NCBI RefSeq assembly: GCF_019793435.1
Contig: NZ_JAILYH010000012.1
Span: forward strand, 1 to 64,000
DNA: 64,000 bases
Direction: 5' to 3'
From: Rhizobium redzepovicii
Lineage (GTDB): Bacteria > Pseudomonadota > Alphaproteobacteria > Rhizobiales > Rhizobiaceae
Part shown: in pieces, positions 1 through 7,520 of the stretch
Layout: each line of letters starts with the position of its first letter
How positions within the stretch are numbered: position 1 is the stretch's first letter
Program-made: the position numbers and the translations under genes
The notes under the pieces: model-generated
Told to the model about the DNA's origin: nothing
Database searches by the model: none
Seen by the model: the letters and a program-made list of their open reading frames with translations, nothing else

Positions 1-126
1 ACCCGCGCCCGCAGGCCCCTGCGCTAAATGAAAAGCTCCGGGCCTACGCGCGCTGACCCTATGCAACCAGAGGCAGGGGTCACTTTTGGGAGCCGATAAG
101 GGGTCCCGTTACCAAGCCGATTGACA
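1..126. mobile_element. Probable terminal end of an IS21-family insertion sequence
   Basis: Two degenerate tandem repeats 24 bp apart are visible, each beginning AGGGGTC (75 and 99) and ending AGCCGAT (91-97 and 115-121). The second runs into TTGACA at 121-126, so read from outside the end starts TGTCAATCGGCTTGG. Multiple internal repeats at an end that begins with TG are typical of IS21-family elements. The transposase genes would lie left of the window. The boundary at 126 is supported because the reading frame of the next gene is open only from position 125. A different IS family with similar ends is possible. Confidence 0.5.
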
Positions 127-406
127 GCGAGGATGGGACGTCGGGGATGCGCTGGCGGACATTAAATCTCAGTTTCAGATGCTAGAAGAAGAGTTCGTGG
201 TTGCCTTCATCGGCCAGGAAATTGTCACGGACGAGTATGAAGAAGCTGGCAACAATAGACTCGAAGCAAAACGTTACCAGATGTTTCGGGACTTCGTCTG
301 GGACATGCGGTCTTTCCTCGATACCATTCATCTGAACCGTCGACTAATTGCCGGCCGCGAAGAGGACATGGAGAGGTTGATCTCACGACACGAGTTAGGA
401 TTCTGA
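127..406 (+). pseudogene. 3' remnant of a small unknown gene, cut by the IS end
   Basis: The frame is open from position 125, immediately at the inferred IS boundary, to a stop at 404-406. An internal ATG at 179 would give 75 residues, but the acidic, helix-rich sequence upstream of it (DALADIKSQFQ) reads as the same protein. I see no ribosome binding site before 179. I do not recognise the family. The simplest reading is that the 5' part was removed when the element inserted; a short intact gene starting at 179 is the alternative. Confidence 0.4.
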
Positions 407-973
407 GATGGAACAAAGGCAAAGCATTTAAACACTACCTGTCTGCTATCAGGTGACGAAGGTTTTCTGCACGTCTTTACTCAACGTTCCGGCGATCCCC
501 GCGGGGCTCAGTAAGCGAAAAGAGCAGTTTGCTCTATCGTCCAAGTCCGCCGCTGGGGTGGCGTATCGGTCAATACAGTGCCACGGCCCCTCATGCGCGG
601 TCCCTGCTAACGTTCAACAAGACTGCCGAGAGCCGATGGCGCGGATCTCGGGGAAGGTGTATTGTCGCCATCTTCAAGCGAATAGGCTCGACGGTCGAAT
701 GGGAAGCGGTAATATCATTGGTGAGGAAGGGGCAGACGCGACACGGTCTGATAAAGAAGAGCCGCTATCTGCGAGTGTGTCAGAAATCTCGAAGAATGAA
801 GAGGACGATGGCTCGTTTTCTCGGCGCATCGTTGGCCAAGGCCGACGCCGCGAAACCCTGAAACGTCGCAGTGTCACCAGCGAACGTTCGTAGGATTGCC
901 TAATCGGGGCCAGCTTGAAACAACGTCGGTTCCATATTGTTGCCAACGATGATCCCGGTGCGGACGCGACCGT
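407..973. other. Intergenic stretch with no supported gene
   Basis: About 570 bp between the gene remnant and the 3' end of the AAA protease gene. Open frames exist on both strands (for example 453-893 plus), but their composition is Arg/Ser-rich and low in hydrophobic residues, they lack ribosome binding sites, and they match nothing I know. I see no clear terminator or repeat. Confidence 0.4.
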
Positions 974-2938
974 TCAAGGACAAGCGGATCGCGTCGAATC
1001 CTTCCCTGAAGTCATGCTCTTTGCAGCGATCGCTGCGACGTCCGTTGACCCGACGTATTCCTTTTCCAGAAGCTCTTCCGCGAGCTCGACCAGAAATGCC
1101 GACTGTTCGGAGAGGACCGTTTTGGCACGAGCAAACTGTTCTTCGAGAATCTGGGTGATCTCGTCTCGCAGGTCGGCCGGCAGGCGAGATGCCCGCCTGA
1201 TATCCATGTGATGAGATTCTATTAAGAACCGGAGTCGCCGGCCCAGGCCATATGACGCGACCATGCGTGCCGCGATGGCTGACGCCGTGTCGAGGTCGCT
1301 TCCCGCTGAACCGCTGAAACCAGTCGATCTGGAACCCAGATGCAATTCTTCCGCCGCCGCTCCAGCCAGCGTTCGGCAGATGACATTCTCAAAGTCTGAG
1401 TTCGTTGGAAGCAGGTCATAGTCGTCGTCTTCATATCGGGTCCAGCCGGGCGCCAGATCTCGCGAACCCACGAGGCGGAGCTTCTTCCGGATCGACACGC
1501 TCACCCTGCAACCGGGAGAAAGGACTGACGCAACGATAGCATGCCCGGCTTCGTGAAAAGCGACGCGGCGAGCCTGGTGGGGAGAAAGAGCCTGCACCGG
1601 AGGTAAAGACTCGAGCAGATCGTCTATCCTGACCCCTCGGCCATTCATCCGGCCCCGACCTTTGGCCTCTCTTGCGAGCATGTCCAAGTCGGCGCCGCTC
1701 CAGCCTTCAAGATCGGCGGCAATGTCCATCAACTCTATTTCGATATTCTCCACTCCCAGGTGGAAGCGGAGGATTTCGGCCCGTTCGCTTGCGTTTGGGA
1801 GATCGATTCTGATGTGACGTTCTATCCGACCGCTACGGAGAAGGGCCGGATCGATTGCTTCCTTGAAGTTTGTGGCGCCAATGACCAGGATTTGGTCTCG
1901 ACCCTTTGCGCCATCAATCTGCTCCAACAGAAAATTGACGACCTGGCGACTGTAGTCAATATGATCGCCGGAGAATTTCGACCTGTCGCCGATCGAGTCC
2001 AGCTCATCGATAAATATGATCGCTGGCTGCTTCGCTCGGGCCTTGTCGAATGTTTCGCTCATTGCTTTCAGGAGATCACCCAGATGGCCGGCCGCCTGCC
2101 ACCGAGAAACCGACGCCGATATCAGCGGCAGGGCTGCCGACCTGGCGAAGGCCTGAGCGAACATGGTCTTACCGGTGCCCGGAGGACCGTAGAGGAGAAT
2201 GCCGCGGGGCATGTTCGACCAGTCCATCTTTCCATGTCGGAAGCGGTCGAGATCTACGATGAATGCCTGGGCCCACTTTTTCACCGGGGAGTAACCAGGG
2301 AGCTCTTCCAGCCGAGGGCCGACACCTGCCGAATTCCCGGAGGAGGCCGACAGCAGACTTAGCGCTTCGGTATCGGAAAGACGGTGTTTGCACACGACCG
2401 GTACGAGCAATGGAAATTCCAGGTCCACGAGCAGCCGAGCGGTGTCGTCATTGATCGGCGTCCGCCGAAGCAACCGCCGAATTGCATGAATGTGCTCCAC
2501 AGTAGGCTTTGGCATGTCCACAATCGCATCGGCAATCAAAGACATCCCTGGGGGGATATCTGACCGGCTGTGAACGAGAACGACTATGACGTCGTACCTG
2601 CCATGCTCATCCAGAATTGGATTGTCGACTTTGGACGTTTTCCGGAGTGGAGGCGTGAGAACATGCACAAGGACCTCCTGATGCCGGCGAAGCCTCGCCC
2701 GAACATCTAGCGATCCCGTCGCGACAAGTTCCGCTGCTTTTCGATGGCTTTCGCTGACGGAGGCACCCCCTGTGACGACGATCACGGTCGAGGGTAATCC
2801 TCGCATGAGCGCATGTTGCGAACGGAGTGATCGCCGGAGTGCCGCGTGAGCAAGAAAGAGACCCGGCGATCTGCGCATCATCAGCTTTGCTTTCGCCAGC
2901 TTGGTCAGCGCGCGGAGCGTCGCAGCCCTAGCTGTCAT
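974..2938 (-). CDS. Soluble FtsH-like AAA+ ATPase with M41 zinc-metallopeptidase domain
   Basis: Counted from the ATG at 2938, the 654-residue protein has an unrecognised N-terminal region (about 1-210), an AAA+ module with Walker A GPPGTGKT (251-258), Walker B IIFIDELD (307-314) and a second region of homology with arginine fingers (ATNFKEAIDPALLRSGRIER, from 355), then an M41 peptidase with HEAGH (462-466) and the third zinc ligand Asp548 in GSDLDTAS. All catalytic residues are present, so it should be an ATP-dependent protease. Unlike FtsH it shows no transmembrane segments, so it is probably cytosolic with substrate choice in the N-terminus. An in-frame extension to 3151 exists, but the ATG at 2938 overlaps the upstream stop as ATGA, which decides the start. 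Substrate unknown. Confidence 0.85.
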   Translation of the reverse strand: MTARAATLRALTKLAKAKLMMRRSPGLFLAHAALRRSLRSQHALMRGLPSTVIVVTGGASVSESHRKAAELVATGSLDVRARLRRHQEVLVHVLTPPLRKTSKVDNPILDEHGRYDVIVVLVHSRSDIPPGMSLIADAIVDMPKPTVEHIHAIRRLLRRTPINDDTARLLVDLEFPLLVPVVCKHRLSDTEALSLLSASSGNSAGVGPRLEELPGYSPVKKWAQAFIVDLDRFRHGKMDWSNMPRGILLYGPPGTGKTMFAQAFARSAALPLISASVSRWQAAGHLGDLLKAMSETFDKARAKQPAIIFIDELDSIGDRSKFSGDHIDYSRQVVNFLLEQIDGAKGRDQILVIGATNFKEAIDPALLRSGRIERHIRIDLPNASERAEILRFHLGVENIEIELMDIAADLEGWSGADLDMLAREAKGRGRMNGRGVRIDDLLESLPPVQALSPHQARRVAFHEAGHAIVASVLSPGCRVSVSIRKKLRLVGSRDLAPGWTRYEDDDYDLLPTNSDFENVICRTLAGAAAEELHLGSRSTGFSGSAGSDLDTASAIAARMVASYGLGRRLRFLIESHHMDIRRASRLPADLRDEITQILEEQFARAKTVLSEQSAFLVELAEELLEKEYVGSTDVAAIAAKSMTSGKDSTRSACP

Positions 2939-3312
2939 CTGTGGCTCCAAGCCGCGAGAGTATCCTTGGCCCAAGGGCTTGGTGTCCCGAGCCGGTACCA
3001 GCATGCCATTGAGCGGGCAAGATTTGCTTCCACTGACAGGAGCTCCAAAGGCGCGGTGAAGCTGAGCCATTCCGACGCCCACGGGTCTGGCTTGTTCGGA
3101 TAATGGATGTAGCCGGTCAACATCGCGGCCGGATAGTTCTCGATCACCCATTGTTCTATGATTGGCGTTTCGAGAGGATCGATAACTGGCAGTCGGCGAT
3201 CTTTGAGAATTCCGCGCAAGTCGGACGACAGCAGGTCGGAAGCCTCCACGCGGCGCCGGATCGCCCGTAGCGACGAATTACCTTCGGCTTCCCCAAATCT
3301 GAGAATCCTCAT
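2935..3312 (-). CDS. Small protein of unknown function, coupled to the AAA protease
   Basis: A 125-residue protein with a good ribosome binding site (GGAGG, 8 nt before the ATG at 3312). Its stop overlaps the start of the AAA protease gene by four bases (ATGA), so the two are translationally coupled. The sequence is mixed and aromatic-rich in its second half (EQWVIENYPAAM, ASEWLSFT), consistent with a folded soluble domain. I do not recognise the family. An adaptor or substrate of the protease is an inference from coupling only. Confidence 0.6.
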   Translation of the reverse strand: MRILRFGEAEGNSSLRAIRRRVEASDLLSSDLRGILKDRRLPVIDPLETPIIEQWVIENYPAAMLTGYIHYPNKPDPWASEWLSFTAPLELLSVEANLARSMACWYRLGTPSPWAKDTLAAWSHR

Positions 3313-3316
3313 CTAT

Positions 3317-3520
3317 TCATCCTCCAAAGGTCGAGCCCGCCGGCCCACCGCGTGATCTCGCATTTTGATTGAAAGTGCCCTGGCGGCACCATCGCCTACG
3401 GGATTTGTGTCCAATTGGTATGGCCATGAGCGCGGCGCCGCGATCGACCTGCTTGTGGAAGTTCGAGGCCGTTACGAGTCGATTCAGTTGAGAAATATGT
3501 TCCGCCATCTGTGAGTTCAT
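3317..3520 (-). CDS. Possible small upstream gene, unknown function
   Basis: A 67-codon frame begins with ATG at 3520 and ends with TGA at 3317, inside the GGAGG/ATG region of the next gene, an arrangement that would allow reinitiation. A weak GGAG lies about 12 nt upstream of its start. The peptide is basic and Gly/Arg-rich at its C-terminus and unrecognised. It may be only the leader of the operon. Confidence 0.3.
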   Translation of the reverse strand: MNSQMAEHISQLNRLVTASNFHKQVDRGAALMAIPIGHKSRRRWCRQGTFNQNARSRGGPAGSTFGG

Positions 3521-3565
3521 GATTCGCCCAACTCCGCTATGCCGCTATCCATTTAAAGGATTCGC

Positions 3566-3641
3566 GACTCATTTGGCGACAAAATGACGCCAATGAGGAC
3601 TCATTAAGCCGAATAATTGTTCGGCGTCAACATTTGTTGAC
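3566..3641. promoter_or_regulatory. Operator-like palindrome cluster in divergent spacer
   Basis: The spacer between the protease operon and the XRE gene holds GACTCAT at 3566-3572 and 3598-3604, with an inverted copy near 3675. It also holds a near-perfect 18-bp palindrome GCCGAATAATTGTTCGGC (3608-3625) and a 16-bp palindrome GTCAACATTTGTTGAC (3626-3641). Adjacent dyads beside a divergent XRE gene suggest autoregulated repression of both directions. Which repeat is the operator is not known. Confidence 0.5.
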
Positions 3642-3684
3642 AACATGTTTTGCTCAGGCTGTGGAAGCGTGCTTATGAGTCCTT

Positions 3685-3999
3685 ATGCCGCGAGTGCCAG
3701 CCGTAATCATGAAAGCAGCCAGAGAGTTTCTGGGCCTCAGTCAGGAAGACGTCGAGGCTGTCTTCGGCATGTCTAGGAAGACTATTCAGCGGGTGGAGAA
3801 AGGCGTGGACGTGAGCGAGCATTACGTCGCAGCGTTGCAACGATTCTATGAGGATCAAGGCATCACTTTCGTGTCGCCCGCCGATGGGAACGGTTGGGGC
3901 ATGTTCAACGCCAACACGAGCGACAACATGCAGTCGTTGAATAAGCTTGAGAACATTCCAGTGGCCAAGCGAAAAAGAGATCGCCGAACTAAGCTTTGA
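3685..3999 (+). CDS. XRE-family helix-turn-helix regulator
   Basis: A 104-residue protein with a Cro/C1-type HTH at about residues 9-60 (AREFLGLSQEDVEAVFGMSRKTIQRVEKG), followed by a polar tail ending in basic residues. An alternative start at 3709 would still keep the whole HTH. It is transcribed divergently from the protease operon across a spacer full of palindromes, so it most likely represses that operon and itself. No toxin-like partner lies immediately downstream. Confidence 0.8.
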   Translation: MPRVPAVIMKAAREFLGLSQEDVEAVFGMSRKTIQRVEKGVDVSEHYVAALQRFYEDQGITFVSPADGNGWGMFNANTSDNMQSLNKLENIPVAKRKRDRRTKL

Positions 4000-4304
4000 T
4001 GCGGTGTGGCGAGCGACGAATGAATATTGACGTCGATCATGCGATATGGCCTAATGGAAATACGGTACAGGCAGGGATGCCGATGACCGTGAAGGGTTAG
4101 ACTCATCAATGTCGTTTGCAGCCGTGGAACTTCTTATTCCGCGGTCATTTTTGTTTGCAGCGAACGGCTACATTCCCCCCGCGCCCCCGAAGACCGGGGG
4201 CTGTCTGCCCCCGGACCCCCGAGGATATTTCGCTGAAGGGTTAGGCTACAGGGCCGCTGATAAAGCCCATAGTCTCTCCATATAAAATATTGAAATATGG
4301 CATA
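4000..4304. other. Junction between XRE gene and comM fragment
   Basis: No gene is visible. A perfect 8-bp stem with a 5-nt loop (CCGGGGGC at 4194-4201, GCCCCCGG at 4207-4214) stands in a C-rich run. An 11-bp direct repeat TGAAGGGTTAG occurs at 4090-4100 and 4234-4244. The segment after 4250 is AT-rich and switches abruptly to comM sequence near 4306, so this is where the accessory DNA meets the interrupted gene. Confidence 0.5.
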
Positions 4305-5609
4305 AGCTCGCATTTCGATCTGCCGATCGCGCTTGCCCTGATGGCCGCCCTCGGCGCCATTCCCGCCGATGCGCTGTCGGATTATGTCGTCGTCGGCGAA
4401 CTCAACCTCGACGGCACCATCGCCGCGATATCAGGCGCGCTGCCGGCTGCCATCGGCGCCAATGCGCTCGGCAAGGGGCTGATCTGCCCGGCCGAAAGCG
4501 GCGCCGAGGCCGCCTGGGCCGGCGCCGAGGTCAATATCCTCGCGCCGCGCAGCCTGATCGCCCTCGCCAATCATTTCCGCGGCACCCAGGTGCTGTCGCG
4601 GCCGGAGGCGTCGATCCGCGCCAATGCCGCCAACCTGCCGGATCTTGCCGAGATAAAGGGCCAGGAAAGCGCCAAGCGTGCCCTCGAAGTGGCGGCCGCC
4701 GGCGGCCATAATCTCTTGATGGTCGGCCCTCCCGGCTCCGGCAAGTCGATGCTGGCCGCACGGCTGCCGTCGATCCTGCCGCCGCTTTCGGCGGCCGAGC
4801 TGCTTGAAGTCTCGATGGTCCATTCGATCGCCGGCCAGCTTACCGGCGGCAAGCTTTCCGATCGCCGTCCCTTCCGCACCCCGCATCATTCCGCCACCAT
4901 GGCGGCCCTCGTCGGCGGTGGCCTGCGCGCCCGTCCCGGCGAAGCCTCGCTTGCTCATCATGGCGTACTCTTCCTCGACGAATTTCCGGAGTTCACGCCG
5001 CAGGCGCTCGATGCGCTGCGCCAGCCGCTCGAAGGCGGCGAATGCGTTATTGCCCGCGCCAATCACCGCGTCTCCTATCCGGCGAAATTCCAGCTGATCG
5101 CCGCCATGAACCCCTGCCGCTGCGGCATGGCCGGCGAGCCCGGCCACAGCTGCGCCCGCGGCCCGCGCTGCATGAGCGATTACCAAGCCCGCATCTCCGG
5201 CCCGCTGATGGACCGCATCGATATCCGCATCGACGTACCCGCCGTCTCCGCCGCCGATCTCATCCGCCCGATGGCCGCCGAGGCCAGCGCCGACGTCGCC
5301 CGCCGCGTCGCCCGCGCCCGCGAACGGCAGCAAGAGCGCTTCGAGGCCGCCGGCGCCAAGGGCATCGGCACCAATGCCCGCTGCTCCACATCAATGATCG
5401 AGAAACTCGCCGAACCGGATGCCGCCGGCCTGCAGCTCTTGCGCGACGCCGCCGAAAAAATGAAATTCTCCGCCCGCGGCTACCACCGCGTCCTCAAGGT
5501 CGCCCGCACCCTGGCTGATCTCGACGGCAAACCGACCGTCGGCCGCCTGCATCTTGCCGAAGCGATTTCTTACCGGATCGCGGGGGAGAGGCTGACGGCG
5601 GCGGCGTAA
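4305..5609 (+). pseudogene. comM: comM/yifB, Mg-chelatase-like AAA ATPase, 5'-truncated
   Basis: ComM is a hexameric helicase-like ATPase that promotes branch migration in natural transformation. The remaining frame carries Walker A GPPGSGKS, Walker B VLFLDEFPEF, the MNPCRCG zinc-like motif and the C-terminal domain. Full-length homologues are about 510 residues and begin with a Lon-protease-like domain (MVARV...VGLPDKAV...SHFDLPIALG). Here similarity starts abruptly at SHFDLPIALALMAALG, so roughly the first 85 codons are missing. The only upstream start in frame is a TTG at 4290 and there is no convincing ribosome binding site. The gene is probably inactive. The lost part may lie left of the inserted DNA. 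Confidence 0.8.
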
Positions 5610-5634
5610 GAAGAGTGGATTTTCTAACAAGTCT

Positions 5635-5728
5635 GAGGCCGGCTGGGCCGGCGCCGAGGGTAATATGCTCGCGCCAACCCCACAGCCTGATCGCCCTTGC
5701 CAATCATTTTCGCGGCATTCAGGTCCTG
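5635..5728 (+). repeat. Degenerate duplicate of an internal comM segment
   Basis: The 94 bp from GAGGCCGGCTGGGCCGG to CAGGTCCTG match comM positions 4506-4595 with scattered substitutions and a 4-bp insertion. The copy starts 26 bp after the comM stop and ends where the retron leader begins. It is a decayed direct repeat, probably left by an earlier rearrangement or insertion at this site. It is too short and too diverged to encode anything. Confidence 0.75.
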
Positions 5729-5799
5729 CCCCCTGACAGAATAACGCGTCCACGGTGGAAAAAAGTTCGCTGTTAGCGAATATTGTTCTTGTAATTGCG

Positions 5800-6010
5800 G
5801 CAGGGCGAGTCTACATCTCGTTTCAGATCACGAGCGGAAGAAGTCGTTATTTTCAGGCCATTCGCGAAAGCGAATGCCGTGGAGGGCCTTCGTGCCCTCT
5901 GATCTTACCCGGACGCCCGAGGAGACCCGAGAGGGGACGACGGCGGCGGGCGAAGCAGAAGCAACCCCGACGAGCGGGTTGCTTCTAGGTAGACGGTGCA
6001 TGCTGCTGGT
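5800..6010 (+). ncRNA. Candidate retron msr-msd RNA
   Basis: The region upstream of the retron genes is packed with hairpins. They are CTCGT/ACGAG (5817-5834), GGC-ATTCGC with a GAAA loop (5856-5878, one bulged C), GAGGGC/GCCCTC (5882-5899), CGCCCG/CGGGCG (5914-5952) enclosing a CCC-GAGA-GGG hairpin, and an 11-bp perfect stem (5957-5967 with 5976-5986). GTCTAC (5809-5814) and GTAGAC (5989-5994) bracket the set and could be the a1/a2 inverted repeat, with GCAG/CTGC pairing outside. The last long stem has no U-run, so it is not an ordinary terminator. Boundaries and the branching G are not determined. Confidence 0.5.
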
Positions 6011-6016
6011 TCCGAG

Positions 6017-6061
6017 TCTGTTTGGCGACGACCCTTAGGGATGGTCCCGAGGGCAAACAGA
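6017..6061 (+). promoter_or_regulatory. Hairpin in the leader of the 62-codon retron gene
   Basis: TCTGTTTG (6017-6024) pairs with CAAACAGA (6054-6061) and encloses GACC/GGTC and CCC-TTA-GGG stems. It lies between the hairpin-rich RNA and the ATG at 6073, close enough to affect translation of the small gene, or it could belong to the 3' end of the retron RNA. Confidence 0.4.
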
Positions 6062-6072
6062 AGGGAATCTCT

Positions 6073-6261
6073 ATGTCTGTAGAAGAAAGTGATCGCCAGC
6101 GGCAGCGGTTAAGGAGTGGAACAAAGACGCGCTGGAAGCAGTTCGTCTCTTGGTGCTGGAAACAGCTGAAAAATCCGCAAATGTTGAAGGTGGTCGTCAG
6201 GCTGGCTTTGACCATATATCGCATATTGCGAGTATGCCACGATATCTTCGGACCGTCGTGA
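6073..6261 (+). CDS. Small basic, partly hydrophobic protein in the retron operon
   Basis: Sixty-two residues from the ATG at 6073, preceded by AAGGGA; an in-frame ATG at 6022 lies inside the leader hairpin and is less likely. The N-terminal half is charged (EESDRQRQRLRSGTK). The C-terminal half has an amphipathic or membrane-like segment (LKVVVRLALTIYRILRV). It sits 40 bp upstream of the XRE gene on the same strand. No known family is recognised. A membrane-active effector controlled by the retron is an inference from size, composition and position. Confidence 0.5.
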   Translation: MSVEESDRQRQRLRSGTKTRWKQFVSWCWKQLKNPQMLKVVVRLALTIYRILRVCHDIFGPS

Positions 6262-6301
6262 TAAACCGTGAACCCAATATCTACAAGGAAGGGAACGTAA
6301 T

Positions 6302-6604
6302 ATGTTATCCGAAGCCTTGAGATTAATGAGGGTTTTCCATGACTTGAAGCAGGTTGAACTTGCGGAAAAGCTTGGTATTTCCAGATCGCATCTCTCAGAG
6401 ATCGAGAGTGGAAGCAAGATACCTTCACTTGATATAATTGAGCGATACTCAAAGACCTTCGGAATCCCGGTGTCTTCGATAATGTTCTTTTCCGAGAACA
6501 TCGAGAATGCCGGAAAGGGCGAGAGGGCGAAAGCTTTTGTTGCGTCGAAGGTCATCAGTTTCTTACGGTTGATCGAGCAGAAATCATCGTCGAATGCCGC
6601 GTAA
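6302..6604 (+). CDS. XRE-family HTH protein of the retron operon
   Basis: One hundred residues with a Cro/C1 HTH at about 8-60 (LKQVELAEKLGISRSHLSEIESG) and a lysine/serine-rich tail. The start is supported by AAGGGAACGTAAT upstream. Its last 11 bases overlap the reverse transcriptase gene, so the two are translationally coupled. XRE-type proteins beside retron reverse transcriptases form one of the catalogued retron arrangements (type VI, as I recall). It may regulate the operon or act as the effector's DNA-binding partner. Confidence 0.8.
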   Translation: MLSEALRLMRVFHDLKQVELAEKLGISRSHLSEIESGSKIPSLDIIERYSKTFGIPVSSIMFFSENIENAGKGERAKAFVASKVISFLRLIEQKSSSNAA

Positions 6605-7520
6605 GTCATTCCGTTTCCATAAGATCGAAGATAGCGCTCTTTTCAATGTGAGCACACGTAAGAAGCTCGCAAACGTTTTGATGTGTTCGCTACCGCTTCT
6701 GAAGGCCGTCGAGGGTCTGGATGTTCGCTATAAGAAACGTTGGAAGCGAAAAGACAGCGACACCGCGCCTTGGCTGACACAACCCCCGCCACCTGACCAA
6801 GCAACCCAGTACCGTCCTATCGATATTCCAGTCGATCAGTTGAAAAAGTTGCAAGCACGGATCGCAGACCTGCTTTCCCGCATCGAAACTCCCCCTTTTC
6901 TTTGTAGCCCTGTTAAAGGCGTCTCTTATGTGGATAACGCAGGAAGACACGTTAACAATCGCGCCTTCTGGCTCCTCGATATTGCTGACTACTTTCCGAG
7001 CTGCAGCGCCGATCGAGTAGCCTGGTTTTTCGGAACGATCATGAAGTGTGCGCCTGATGTTACGGCGGTGCTGGTGTCGTTGACTACCGATATGAATAGG
7101 TTGCCCCAAGGATCACCCTGCAGTCCGATCCTTGCTTATTACTCGAACATGAAAATGTGGCACGACGTGGCGACCTTGGTTGCAGGGGCTGGGTGCATCC
7201 TCAGTGTATATGCGGATGACATCACTATTTCAGGAAAAACTGTGCCGGGCTCCCTCATTTGGCAAGTGAAGCAGGTTATTTTTAGGAACGGCTTTAAGCT
7301 TAAACACGAAAAAGAACTGAGCCTTATGGCCTCCCCTGCCGACATAACCGGCGTAATCGTTAGAGACGGAAAGCTCAAACTACCAAATCGGCAGCATAAG
7401 AAGATTGTTGACCTGTCAAAACAGCAGAAGATAGCAACCGATACGAAACTGCTGGCCAAGATAGAGAGTCAGATACGTGGGCGTCTCGCTCAGCGTAGGC
7501 AAATTGAAGAAGCCATCTAG
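6594..7520 (+). CDS. Retron reverse transcriptase
   Basis: A 308-residue reverse transcriptase. Motifs visible in order are NAGRH at 115-119 (the retron NAXXH motif), LLDIADYFPS with the first catalytic Asp129 (motif A), LPQGSPCSP from 170, catalytic YADD at 206-209, and ITGVIV from 251, the counterpart of the retron VTG motif that contacts the priming RNA. Length fits retron enzymes. There is no maturase or endonuclease domain, which argues against a group II intron. It would reverse-transcribe the msd part of the upstream RNA to give msDNA. It starts inside the XRE gene (11-bp overlap). Base composition is lower in GC than the flanking core genes, consistent with acquisition. Confidence 0.93.
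   Translation: MPRKSFRFHKIEDSALFNVSTRKKLANVLMCSLPLLKAVEGLDVRYKKRWKRKDSDTAPWLTQPPPPDQATQYRPIDIPVDQLKKLQARIADLLSRIETPPFLCSPVKGVSYVDNAGRHVNNRAFWLLDIADYFPSCSADRVAWFFGTIMKCAPDVTAVLVSLTTDMNRLPQGSPCSPILAYYSNMKMWHDVATLVAGAGCILSVYADDITISGKTVPGSLIWQVKQVIFRNGFKLKHEKELSLMASPADITGVIVRDGKLKLPNRQHKKIVDLSKQQKIATDTKLLAKIESQIRGRLAQRRQIEEAI

Noticed and set aside
453..893. Open frames of 146 and 110 codons on the plus strand
   Set aside because: Arg/Ser-rich, no ribosome site, overlapping each other and an opposite-strand frame; no protein-like pattern.
5957..5986. Rho-independent terminator after comM
   Set aside because: Strong stem but no following U-run; it fits better as part of the retron RNA.
6594..7520. 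Group II intron or diversity-generating RT
   Set aside because: No maturase or endonuclease domain, no intron domain V/VI or template repeat seen, and retron-specific NAXXH and VTG-like motifs are present.
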